From Dehalococcoidia bacterium (GTDB taxonomy: Bacteria > Chloroflexota > Dehalococcoidia > GIF9 > AB-539-J10), in the NCBI GenBank assembly GCA_030603485.1, contig JAUVXS010000087.1, forward strand, positions 1-7,436: 7,436 nucleotides of DNA. Reading direction: 5' to 3'. The notes under the pieces are model-generated. The model had not been told where the DNA came from, made no database searches, and worked only from the letters and a program-made list of their open reading frames with translations. Positions 1 to 6,019 of this stretch are shown here, in pieces. The position numbers were made by a program, and so were the translations under genes. Position 1 is the stretch's first letter, and each line of letters opens with the position of its first letter.

Positions 1-430
1 CCGCTGCCATGCCTCCGGGTTTGATCTTGCTTGTCTCCTGCATCACGCGACCTCGCTCCCTGACGAGGCGACCTGCATCAGCAAATGCCAGGACGTGTGC
101 GGCCACCAGCGCGGTGTACTCACCGATGCTATGTCCGGCGACTAAGGCAGGCTTTATCTTACCGTTGAGCTCTGAAGTGACTTTTAAATAGGCGATGCTG
201 ACTGTCAATAATGCTGGCTGGGCATTGATGGTTTGGCGGAGTTCCTCCTCTGGGCCCTCAAAACAAAGCCGTGACAGGGGAAACTGGAGCGCTTGATCGG
301 CCTCCTCGAAGACCTGCCTAGCCTGAGGTGAACTCTGGTAAAGATCGAAGCCCATCCCGACTGCCTGTGAGCCTTGTCCCGGAAAGACATAAGCAATCTT
401 GGGTATCGGCTTTGTCCCTAACTCGGCCAT
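1..430 (-). CDS. fabD: Malonyl-CoA:ACP transacylase (FabD), N-terminal part, cut by the window edge
   Basis: FabD moves malonyl from CoA to the phosphopantetheine arm of an acyl carrier protein, supplying the extender unit for FAS II in the cytosol. The reading frame is open from an ATG at 428-430 to the left edge, giving 143 residues of a protein that usually has about 310. The oxyanion-hole motif GQGSQ lies at residues 18-22. The nucleophile elbow GHSIGEYTAL lies at 99-108 with catalytic Ser101. Arg126, in RERG before a Met-Gln pair, sits 25 residues after the serine, the same spacing as Ser92 and Arg117 in E. coli FabD. The start is supported by GGAGAC five bases upstream. The gene begins 16 bp after the PPTase stop, so it is very likely in the same operon. 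Nothing in the visible part looks broken. The identity of the family is secure; the C-terminal half, including the catalytic histidine, is not visible. Confidence 0.95.
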   Translation of the reverse strand, partial: MAELGTKPIPKIAYVFPGQGSQAVGMGFDLYQSSPQARQVFEEADQALQFPLSRLCFEGPEEELRQTINAQPALLTVSIAYLKVTSELNGKIKPALVAGHSIGEYTALVAAHVLAFADAGRLVRERGRVMQETSKIKPGGMAA

Positions 431-435
431 GGGCT

Positions 436-441
436 GTCTCC
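436..441 (-). promoter_or_regulatory. Ribosome binding site of fabD
   Basis: The minus strand reads GGAGAC five bases before the ATG at 428-430. It lies in the 16-bp gap after the PPTase stop and fixes the fabD start, which would otherwise be uncertain because the gene runs off the window. Confidence 0.6.
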
Positions 442-446
442 GTTAT

Positions 447-1040
447 TTAGCAGTAACTGAAATCCTCCTGAATTATCCATTCAATTTCGTTGTCGTCTTT
501 GAGTACCGAAACGATGTGATTGTTATAATACAATTGCTCGACTCGAAAGAAGCGCTCTCGATAGCTCAGGGCAATATGATTCTCATCGGGAATCGAGATT
601 ACCCGACAGGCCTTTAGTCCACCGATGCCGATTCCGACAGCTTTTAGAGTAGCTTCTTTTGCAGTCCAATAGCGAAAAAAGGTATACCAAGACCTGTCTT
701 TGCCTAACTCCCATTCTTCGTCCCTCGCCACAAGGCTAAAGATAGATTCGGACCGAGGCTTTATTTCTTCGATATCGATCCCGATCTTTTCCTTGCTGAC
801 AACCGCTGTCACGTACTTCGATTTGTGGGCGAGAGACCAATAATTGCCGTTAAATGGGCACGGAACCTCGTTTTCGTCTTTCCTTAGCTCTCCAAGTGTT
901 ACTCCGCCTTTTTTCGCGCTCAATCTTAGCGCCTCCCTGGAAATTCTGCTTAGCCTGGCCACTTTATCTTTTCCAGAGAGCTTATGTCCGACTTTGGCAA
1001 CTGGCAAGATTACCGGAAATAGAGTCATTGGTCTGCTCAA
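447..1040 (-). CDS. Sfp-type 4'-phosphopantetheinyl transferase
   Basis: The family transfers 4'-phosphopantetheine from CoA to a conserved serine of carrier proteins, turning apo-ACP into holo-ACP. At 197 residues it is shorter than Sfp itself (about 224). The Mg-binding motif GIDIE is at residues 87-91 (Asp89, Glu91). The second signature WTAKEATLK is at 125-133, with the catalytic Glu and Lys. A WSLAH segment at 68-72 matches the family's SH motif, which binds CoA. The start is uncertain. A TTG at 1038-1040 overlaps the upstream enoyl reductase stop by 4 bp (TTGA), which suggests translational coupling. An in-frame ATG at 1026-1028 would shorten the protein by four residues and has AGGGA about 12 bases upstream. 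Its place between enoyl reductase and fabD suggests it activates a carrier dedicated to this pathway rather than the housekeeping ACP; that is inference. Family assignment is firm. Confidence 0.92.
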   Translation of the reverse strand: MSRPMTLFPVILPVAKVGHKLSGKDKVARLSRISREALRLSAKKGGVTLGELRKDENEVPCPFNGNYWSLAHKSKYVTAVVSKEKIGIDIEEIKPRSESIFSLVARDEEWELGKDRSWYTFFRYWTAKEATLKAVGIGIGGLKACRVISIPDENHIALSYRERFFRVEQLYYNNHIVSVLKDDNEIEWIIQEDFSYC

Positions 1041-1837
1041 TCCCTAATCGCCTTATCGATAAGACCTTTGTCGAAGTAGTTGGTCGACATCCCGCAGTCC
1101 ACGATTATGCTCTGGGCATTTATGCCACTGGATCGATCGCTCAATAGGAATACCACTGCATTGGCAACTTCTTTGGTCTCGATAGCTTTCTTGCGTAGAC
1201 TCAATTGTTCGGCGTAAAGGTAATAGTCTAGGTACCCTGGTATTCCTGCGGATGAGGAGGTTTTCAATAAGCCGGCCTTGACTGAGTTGAACCTGACTTG
1301 GGAAAACGAGCTGAAGGATTTGGCCAGAAAGCACAAGGTAGAGTCCAGAGCAGCTTTTACAGGCGCCATCCAGCCGTAGGGTTCGGCTGCTATTTTGGTG
1401 GCTGAGATCGATATGGTGACTATGGATGCCTTTTCATCCAGGAGATCTTTAAATGCATTGGCAATACTGATCAACGAGAAACAGGATATGTCAACAGATT
1501 GCAGGAAGTCTTTCTTCCTTGTTTCGTGAAATGGCTTGAGTCCCTCTTCGTAGTTGGCAAAAGCAATGGCATGAACGATACCGTGAATCTTGGGATACTT
1601 TGTGGAGACGTCCTCAGCTAATTTTGGGATTTCGTCTTCCCGCTCGACATCACATATGTAAATGTCTGCACCTGGAAAAAGCTTGGAAACGCTTTCTTCG
1701 TGTGCCGCAGACTGAACTGAATGGATGACTTTCGCCCCTGCCTCAGAGAGAACCTGGCTAACGAAGAAGGCAACGCTCTTTTTATTGGCCACACCGAAAA
1801 CTAGGAATGTTTTACCTGCGATGTCCAAGAAGTCCAT
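1037..1837 (-). CDS. fabI: Enoyl-ACP reductase, FabI-like (short-chain dehydrogenase family)
   Basis: FabI enzymes reduce trans-2-enoyl-ACP to acyl-ACP with NAD(P)H, closing each elongation cycle. The 266 residues match E. coli FabI in length (262). The N-terminal cofactor segment GVANKKS (15-21) is the FabI form rather than the FabG TGxxxGxG form. CDV is at 62-64 and HAIAFA at 89-94, as in FabI. The catalytic YxxMxxxK is Tyr154, Met157, Lys161. Two positions differ from E. coli FabI. Its Tyr146 position, ten residues before the catalytic Tyr, is Ile144 here (InhA has Phe there). The usual AGPI in the substrate loop reads AGLL (188-191). The gene starts at an ATG with a strong GAGGAG upstream, 22 bp after fabZ, and its stop overlaps the PPTase start. 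A specialised reductase acting on only some cycles is possible. Confidence in FabI-like is high; in normal FabI activity, moderate. Confidence 0.9.
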   Translation of the reverse strand: MDFLDIAGKTFLVFGVANKKSVAFFVSQVLSEAGAKVIHSVQSAAHEESVSKLFPGADIYICDVEREDEIPKLAEDVSTKYPKIHGIVHAIAFANYEEGLKPFHETRKKDFLQSVDISCFSLISIANAFKDLLDEKASIVTISISATKIAAEPYGWMAPVKAALDSTLCFLAKSFSSFSQVRFNSVKAGLLKTSSSAGIPGYLDYYLYAEQLSLRKKAIETKEVANAVVFLLSDRSSGINAQSIIVDCGMSTNYFDKGLIDKAIRD

Positions 1838-1842
1838 AGTAT

Positions 1843-1848
1843 CTCCTC
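1843..1848 (-). promoter_or_regulatory. Ribosome binding site of the fabI-like gene
   Basis: The minus strand has GAGGAG five bases before the ATG at 1835-1837, in the 22-bp gap after fabZ. It supports this start. Confidence 0.7.
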
Positions 1849-1859
1849 TATCTTTGTAT

Positions 1860-2285
1860 TTAGATTTCGGCTTTAACTAGGCTAACCGCAAATTCGACCG
1901 TTACCGCTGTCTTTCCTTCAACGGAGGCCTTGCCCTTTAGGAAGAAGGCATTGCTCACCTTTTCCACCACCTCGGCTTCTATTTCCAGAGTGGCGCCTGG
2001 TCTGACTATATTCTTGAACTTGGCGCTTTGGATTCGGGTGAGCACCGGGGTGCCATCGCTGATATCACTAATAATATTGGAGAGCAGAATTGCCCCGGTT
2101 TGAAAAATCGACTCGCAAATAAGCACCCCGGGCATAAGAGGATTTCCTGGGTAGTGCCCCTTGAAAAAGGGCTCATCGGGGCTTATCACTTTTGTTGTTT
2201 TGATTTTTGCTTCTGTTAGCTCTACGATCTTGTCGACGAACAAAAACGGTGGACGATGAGGTATCGCATTTAAAACATCTTCCAT
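1860..2285 (-). CDS. fabZ: 3-hydroxyacyl-ACP dehydratase, FabZ-type hotdog protein
   Basis: FabZ removes water from (3R)-hydroxyacyl-ACP to give the trans-2-enoyl-ACP. The 141 residues cover a complete single hotdog domain, close to the usual 145-150. The N-terminal PHRPPFLFVD (9-18) is the FabZ signature. The active-site loop GHYPGNPLMPG (43-53) carries catalytic His44. Glu58 in the central helix follows 14 residues later, the same spacing as His54 and Glu68 in E. coli FabZ. The protein is therefore predicted to be active. Its ATG lies one base after the fabG stop, and its ribosome binding site sits inside the last codons of fabG, so the two are probably translationally coupled. An unusual FabZ with altered substrate preference has been described from a ladderane-producing anammox bacterium. 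Whether this one shares that behaviour cannot be judged by eye. Ordinary FabZ is the alternative. Confidence 0.95.
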   Translation of the reverse strand: MEDVLNAIPHRPPFLFVDKIVELTEAKIKTTKVISPDEPFFKGHYPGNPLMPGVLICESIFQTGAILLSNIISDISDGTPVLTRIQSAKFKNIVRPGATLEIEAEVVEKVSNAFFLKGKASVEGKTAVTVEFAVSLVKAEI

Positions 2286-2286
2286 T

Positions 2287-3021
2287 TTATAGCCCTCCTG
2301 TTACCTCTAGTGTAGAACCGTTGACATAAGCCGCTTCCTTAGACGCCAGGAAAAGAACACAAGCGGCGACCTCCTCGGGCTTCCCGAATCTCTTTAAGGG
2401 GACTTGGTTTACATAAGAATCGCGTAGTTCATCAGGAAGGTCCTGAATCAATTCGGTTGCTATAAATCCCGGTGAGACGCAATTGACTGTAATCCCCCTG
2501 CGGGCGACTTCCTTGGACAACGATCTGGTCAGCGCAACCAGGCCTGCCTTTGAGGCGGCATAGTTTGCCTGACCTTCAAATCCATATTTGCCGGAAGGTG
2601 AGGTTATACTGATAATCCGTCCATATCGTTTGCGCATTAGGCTCATAACCGCAAACTTGCACATGTAGAAGATTCCGCTGAGATTGACATTAAGCACATC
2701 ATGCCACTCCGATTCTTTCATCATGGCCAGGACAGCATCCTTCCGAATACCTGCATTATTTACAAGTATCTCGAAGCCTTCATATTTCTTGTCTATGTAT
2801 TCAAAAAACTTTTCAACTTCTTCATATATAGACACGTCACATATTTGGATATCAATATTCTCAGCGAACTCACTGGTGTCTTGCTTGAATTGTTCCGTAG
2901 CAGCTTCGTTTGAGGCGATAATAACCCGGGCATCAGCCCTCAAGAAACTCTCGACAATGCTTTTACCTATCCCCCTTATTCCTCCGGTTACGATAGCGGT
3001 CTGTCCCTTGAAATCGTACAT
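2287..3021 (-). CDS. fabG: 3-oxoacyl-ACP reductase FabG (short-chain dehydrogenase/reductase)
   Basis: FabG reduces 3-oxoacyl-ACP to the (3R)-hydroxy form with NADPH. The 244 residues match the E. coli enzyme in length. The cofactor motif TGGIRGIG is at 12-19 and NNAG at 88-91. The catalytic tetrad is complete at Asn113, Ser141, Tyr154 and Lys158, each offset by three from E. coli FabG (110, 138, 151, 155). QANYAASKAG around the active-site Tyr and the SPGFIATE segment (183-190) are typical of FabG. The start ATG is preceded by a near-perfect Shine-Dalgarno sequence, and the gene begins 23 bp after the upstream flavoenzyme stop. It sits directly before fabZ, in the order of the chemistry. Nothing about it is atypical, so it is probably the pathway's own ketoreductase. 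Other SDR activities cannot be excluded by sequence alone, but the FAS II context makes them unlikely. Confidence 0.95.
   Translation of the reverse strand: MYDFKGQTAIVTGGIRGIGKSIVESFLRADARVIIASNEAATEQFKQDTSEFAENIDIQICDVSIYEEVEKFFEYIDKKYEGFEILVNNAGIRKDAVLAMMKESEWHDVLNVNLSGIFYMCKFAVMSLMRKRYGRIISITSPSGKYGFEGQANYAASKAGLVALTRSLSKEVARRGITVNCVSPGFIATELIQDLPDELRDSYVNQVPLKRFGKPEEVAACVLFLASKEAAYVNGSTLEVTGGL
2294..2299 (-). promoter_or_regulatory. Ribosome binding site of fabZ, inside the end of fabG
   Basis: The minus strand reads AGGAGG eight bases before the fabZ ATG at 2283-2285, within the last coding triplets of fabG. With only one base between fabG stop and fabZ start, ribosomes finishing fabG would restart at fabZ. 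Confidence 0.75.
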
Positions 3022-3025
3022 CTGT

Positions 3026-3033
3026 CACCTCCT
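3026..3033 (-). promoter_or_regulatory. Strong ribosome binding site of fabG
   Basis: The minus strand reads AGGAGGTG, followed after four bases by the ATG at 3019-3021. It is the best Shine-Dalgarno match in the window and fixes the fabG start. Confidence 0.8.
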
Positions 3034-3044
3034 GCAAAATTAAA

Positions 3045-4439
3045 TCACGACCGTAGATATTTGTCAACATCGTTTGAAGTAATCACTCCATAGTTAGCCG
3101 CGCCCAACCAACCGGACATAATAATCCCCACTGACCCGGTATGGAAAAGTCCGGGTATTTCCTCGTGAAGTCCCATGCTGATCTTTAATCCTTCAAATTT
3201 AGTGCCGAAAGAAGCGCCACGTTCATGGAGAGTATACCTCTGAAACGTTTTTGGGGTGGCAGCTTCTACATAGTCGATTTTCCCTCGGCCTCCAGGAATA
3301 TATTTCTCTAAAGCATCGAGCGTTGATTCGATCAACTCCTTTTTTGAAGCGCGGTATTCTTCCTCGGACAGGCTTGCCCAGTCTTCGTAGTTTGCGTTGG
3401 TGGATGAAACGATCGAGTACATATCAGAGCCGGGTCGTGTTTCCGGATAATAGACAGAGAATGTCCGGCTGGTGATATTCCTGCTGCAAAGCTTTATAGA
3501 ATCGAATTTTTCTGCTACTGAGGTGAAAAGCAGATCCCCTATGTAGTCGATCCTTTCACCCTTCTTGATTCCCATATAGACTTGGCAACTACTGTTGTTG
3601 AGACGAACCTTTCTTGCTTCTTCAATGAAGCTTCCGGAAAAGTGCTCGTCACCGACGAGTTTATGAACGGTTGACTTTAGATTACCGTTGGAGACAGCAG
3701 CCTTGCACTTGATCATCTTCCCATTGGCGATTACTCCCGACACTTTTTGGTCTTCGATGACAATCTTTTCCACCGGGCACTTAGTCCGAATATCGACACC
3801 GTTTCTCATAAGCTCAGCCTGCATCTCTCCAATAAACTTGTCTGTCCCGCCTCGAACGGTATAAACACCTTTACTCATGAAGTTGGAAAACACAATGCCG
3901 TAGCTTATCGCTGGGTCATCCAGGGTTGACCCGTTCGCATAGGTGATCGGTTCCATTAGCATGCGGACGACATCGTCGTGGCCAGGGAAGAACTTTTCAA
4001 AGAGCTCTCTGGTTGTCATGGTTTGGTCATCGTAGAAATTCATATCTCTGGCTGTGTTGAAAAAGCTTTCGATATTCTCCTGCGGTATCTTGAATCGCTC
4101 CCTCAGGATGCGGGTGAAATCCTCCCTGTCGAAGGTTGTTGTGAAGGAGAACTGAGGGTTGTCAAACCTGATTCCCTTGAGTTGGACGATCATGTCGGCG
4201 ATTTCAGGGCTCCAGTACTTACGACAGGTCTTGATCATGCCGGCTGGGAATCCGTGCAGGGAGACATCGAAGATGTGCCCCCCCTTCCGCTTGAACCAGG
4301 CAGCCAATCCACCGAGCTGATGGTGCTGCTCCAGAAGTAAAACTGAATGCCCGTCTCTAGCTAGCATGTTGGCACAACTAAGCCCCGCCAATCCACTGCC
4401 GATGACGACGACATCGTATTCCGGTTTTGTGTCTTCCAA
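3045..4439 (-). CDS. FAD-dependent oxidoreductase, phytoene desaturase / RetSat / CrtISO-like (second copy)
   Basis: Members of this superfamily desaturate, saturate or isomerise conjugated polyenes using FAD. The 464 residues begin with the dinucleotide-binding GSGLAG (14-19) and the ribose-binding acidic residue Glu37. Then come a His pair (39-40), GG (43-44) and FDVSLH (57-62). The FDVxLH form resembles the FDxGIH of retinol saturase and carotenoid isomerase more than the FDxGPT of CrtI. A TPKT..R.T.H..GA..GT block and a C-terminal FAD-binding segment (about 429-450, GSVGIIMSGWLG) complete the fold. The start is uncertain: the only conventional candidate is TTG at 4437-4439, with AAGGAAGG 18 bases upstream. 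Codons back to the preceding gene's stop (4470-4472) stay open in the same frame. It is a clear paralogue of its neighbour but diverged from it. With no carotenoid genes nearby, an acyl-ACP or polyene lipid is the inferred substrate. Reaction direction is unknown. Confidence 0.85.
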   Translation of the reverse strand: MEDTKPEYDVVVIGSGLAGLSCANMLARDGHSVLLLEQHHQLGGLAAWFKRKGGHIFDVSLHGFPAGMIKTCRKYWSPEIADMIVQLKGIRFDNPQFSFTTTFDREDFTRILRERFKIPQENIESFFNTARDMNFYDDQTMTTRELFEKFFPGHDDVVRMLMEPITYANGSTLDDPAISYGIVFSNFMSKGVYTVRGGTDKFIGEMQAELMRNGVDIRTKCPVEKIVIEDQKVSGVIANGKMIKCKAAVSNGNLKSTVHKLVGDEHFSGSFIEEARKVRLNNSSCQVYMGIKKGERIDYIGDLLFTSVAEKFDSIKLCSRNITSRTFSVYYPETRPGSDMYSIVSSTNANYEDWASLSEEEYRASKKELIESTLDALEKYIPGGRGKIDYVEAATPKTFQRYTLHERGASFGTKFEGLKISMGLHEEIPGLFHTGSVGIIMSGWLGAANYGVITSNDVDKYLRS

Positions 4440-4469
4440 CCGATCGCTTATCAGTAACCTTCCTTCTGC

Positions 4470-5855
4470 TTATCCCTTCTGTAACACGTGGAGATTTGCC
4501 ATGGAGACGCCGCTGAGCATTGCCCCCACGATCCCCAGAAATCCCTGATCTGTGCCACAAATAAATAGGTTGTCCAAATGAGTTCTTCCGGTTTTGATCT
4601 TGTTTGGTGTCCCATATACGGCACCGTTTAAGTGACTGGTGAACCTGTAAATCGTCTTTGGAGTGAAGACATCTGTGTAAACGATTGAGTCACGGAAATC
4701 TGGAACGATTTTTACCACCTCTTTAAGCGAGGTTTCAAGCCAGGCAGCTTTTTGTGCTTTATATTCTTCATGCTCCAACTTGTTCCAGAGATCGAAATTA
4801 GCCATGTTGGTTACCCGGATCATGGCTTCAGGCAGTGGGCTTTCGAAGTAAAAATTGTTGGGGCAGCATATAACACCGCTTGAGATATCAACCAAATCAT
4901 CTGGTCTCCTATAACTGAATTTATCCGAGTTATTGAAAAAGATGATTGTTGTATCATAGCCCGTTTCCGCAAGTTCTCTATCTAGGACCATGATAAACTC
5001 TACGAATGAAAGTCGCCCCACATCATACTTGGATCTTGTGGAGTTAAAATTGGATAGAAGCCTCATGGTTTCAACATAACCGGCTGATGATATTATTTTA
5101 TCGGCCGTCAGCGCTTCACCATTATCGAGTAATACCGATTCAACCCTGCCGTTAGCAACTTGAATGCTATCAACCCCGCACTTTAGCCTTAATTCACCAC
5201 CGTGACCCTTGTATTTCTTGACCAGCACATCGAGGATCTGTCGAACCCCGGCTTGGGGCCGGGCAAAACCTTCGCAGAAGATGCTATTGAACATGATAAC
5301 GAACTGCCCGAATTCCATGTCATTTTCCTGGGCATTGCCATAGTACATGAGTGGGCAAAAGATCATATCGATAAGGAGTGGGTCAGAAATAATCGAGCTC
5401 ACAGCTTCTCGAGCCGAGATTGGCTTTGCGTCCAGGGTCAGTGCGTCATATTCAGAAATAGTTTTAAGCAGTTTTTGTAAGTTGTCGGCCTGTGCGGGGA
5501 AATTCTCAGCTACCTCTTGGATAAAAAAGTCCAAGTCGTTATTGAATCTGAGGGTTTTCTCAGGGAACTTAACCATTGACATTCGTTGCTGGCAGAGGGC
5601 AAAATCTTCAGCTTTCAATTTGAGCTGTCGCAGCAGCTTTGGGAGGGGAGTTGATTTGGTACCCTGGGGGACATAATTGGTCATTGCATGAAGACCAACA
5701 TCGAAATTATGTCCATCCCGGCTATAGAATGAATTTAACCCCCCGACTCGATGATGTTTTTCCAGGATGCAAACCCTTTTATCGTAGTAGGCCAACCTAA
5801 TGCCGGCGGCGAGGCCGGACATCCCGGCTCCTATGATAATAACGTCGTAACTCAT
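4470..5855 (-). CDS. FAD-dependent oxidoreductase, phytoene desaturase / RetSat / CrtISO-like (first copy)
   Basis: The 461-residue protein has an N-terminal Rossmann fold with GAGMSG (9-14), acidic Glu32, a His pair (34-35), GG (38-39) and FDVGLH (51-56). The last of these resembles retinol saturase and carotenoid isomerase rather than classical CrtI. The middle carries RPQAGVRQ, where the family usually has a P-x-G-G segment. TPKT..R.T.H..GA.YGT lies near the C terminus, followed by the flavin-binding tail GTDQGFLGIVGAMLSG (about 434-449). No membrane-spanning segment or signal peptide is evident, so a cytosolic or peripheral enzyme is likely. The ATG at 5853-5855 has only a weak Shine-Dalgarno match. 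The gene follows the 164-bp gap after the ketosynthase and is 30 bp ahead of its paralogue. The two may work in sequence or as a heteromer on a growing acyl chain; that is inference. Family placement is firm, substrate and reaction are not. Confidence 0.87.
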   Translation of the reverse strand: MSYDVIIIGAGMSGLAAGIRLAYYDKRVCILEKHHRVGGLNSFYSRDGHNFDVGLHAMTNYVPQGTKSTPLPKLLRQLKLKAEDFALCQQRMSMVKFPEKTLRFNNDLDFFIQEVAENFPAQADNLQKLLKTISEYDALTLDAKPISAREAVSSIISDPLLIDMIFCPLMYYGNAQENDMEFGQFVIMFNSIFCEGFARPQAGVRQILDVLVKKYKGHGGELRLKCGVDSIQVANGRVESVLLDNGEALTADKIISSAGYVETMRLLSNFNSTRSKYDVGRLSFVEFIMVLDRELAETGYDTTIIFFNNSDKFSYRRPDDLVDISSGVICCPNNFYFESPLPEAMIRVTNMANFDLWNKLEHEEYKAQKAAWLETSLKEVVKIVPDFRDSIVYTDVFTPKTIYRFTSHLNGAVYGTPNKIKTGRTHLDNLFICGTDQGFLGIVGAMLSGVSMANLHVLQKG

Positions 5856-6019
5856 ATCCAGGCTCTATTGAGAGATTTCTCCCCTGCTTGGCAAGGGGAG
5901 AAACTTATGTGAACCTTCGGCTCTCTGGCGGAATGAGATGAAATGATGTACTCTGTTTCGTTGGTACCTATTTGCTAAATACCTTCCCTTTCGGTTCCAG
6001 CTAAGTGATTGCTTCAATA
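5856..6019. other. Longest intergenic gap, between the ketosynthase and the flavoenzyme pair
   Basis: These 164 bp are the only sizeable non-coding stretch in the window. The minus strand has no ATG-started reading frame here. It holds one strong inverted repeat next to the downstream gene (listed separately). I found no convincing -35/-10 pair, no sigma-54 site and no hairpin followed by a T-run. It could be an untranslated spacer, an mRNA processing site or a weak internal promoter; the sequence does not decide. Confidence 0.5.
5876..5903. repeat. Perfect 10-bp inverted repeat (hairpin) upstream of the flavoenzyme pair
   Basis: Arms TTTCTCCCCT and AGGGGAGAAA are exact reverse complements separated by eight bases. 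A variant pairing also closes TGC with GCA inside the loop, at the cost of one bulged base. In the minus-strand transcript it would form a stable stem-loop ending about 20 bases before the ATG at 5853-5855. Neither strand carries a T-run directly after the stem, so it is not a standard intrinsic terminator. It may act as an mRNA-stability or processing element, a partial attenuator, an operator dyad, or be one copy of a dispersed palindromic repeat. Confidence 0.7.

Noticed and set aside
205..396. Minus-strand open frame of 63 residues at the left end
   Set aside because: It is out of frame with the FabD frame, which runs from the ATG at 428-430 to the window edge and carries the GQGSQ and GHSIGE motifs.
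1037..1837. A second FabG-type ketoreductase
   Set aside because: The GVANKKS cofactor segment and the YxxMxxxK spacing are FabI-type, not the TGxxxGxG and YxxxK of FabG.
3978..4340. Plus-strand open frame of 120 residues
   Set aside because: It lies entirely opposite the second flavoenzyme, has no recognisable motif and no convincing ribosome binding site. The other plus-strand frames (for example 2684-3043, 5347-5676, 6926-7321) were dropped for the same reason.
3045..5855. Carotenoid biosynthesis locus
   Set aside because: Two CrtI-like proteins alone suggest it, but no phytoene synthase, cyclase or isoprenoid gene is present and every neighbour is a FAS II gene.
5876..5903. Intrinsic terminator
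   Set aside because: The stem-loop is strong, but neither strand has a T-run after it, and it lies upstream of genes in the same direction.
5856..6019. Internal promoter in the long gap
   Set aside because: A TTGCCA on the minus strand resembles a -35 box, but nothing at 16-19 bases resembles TATAAT. A TTAGCT/TATTTA pair matches each consensus at only three positions.
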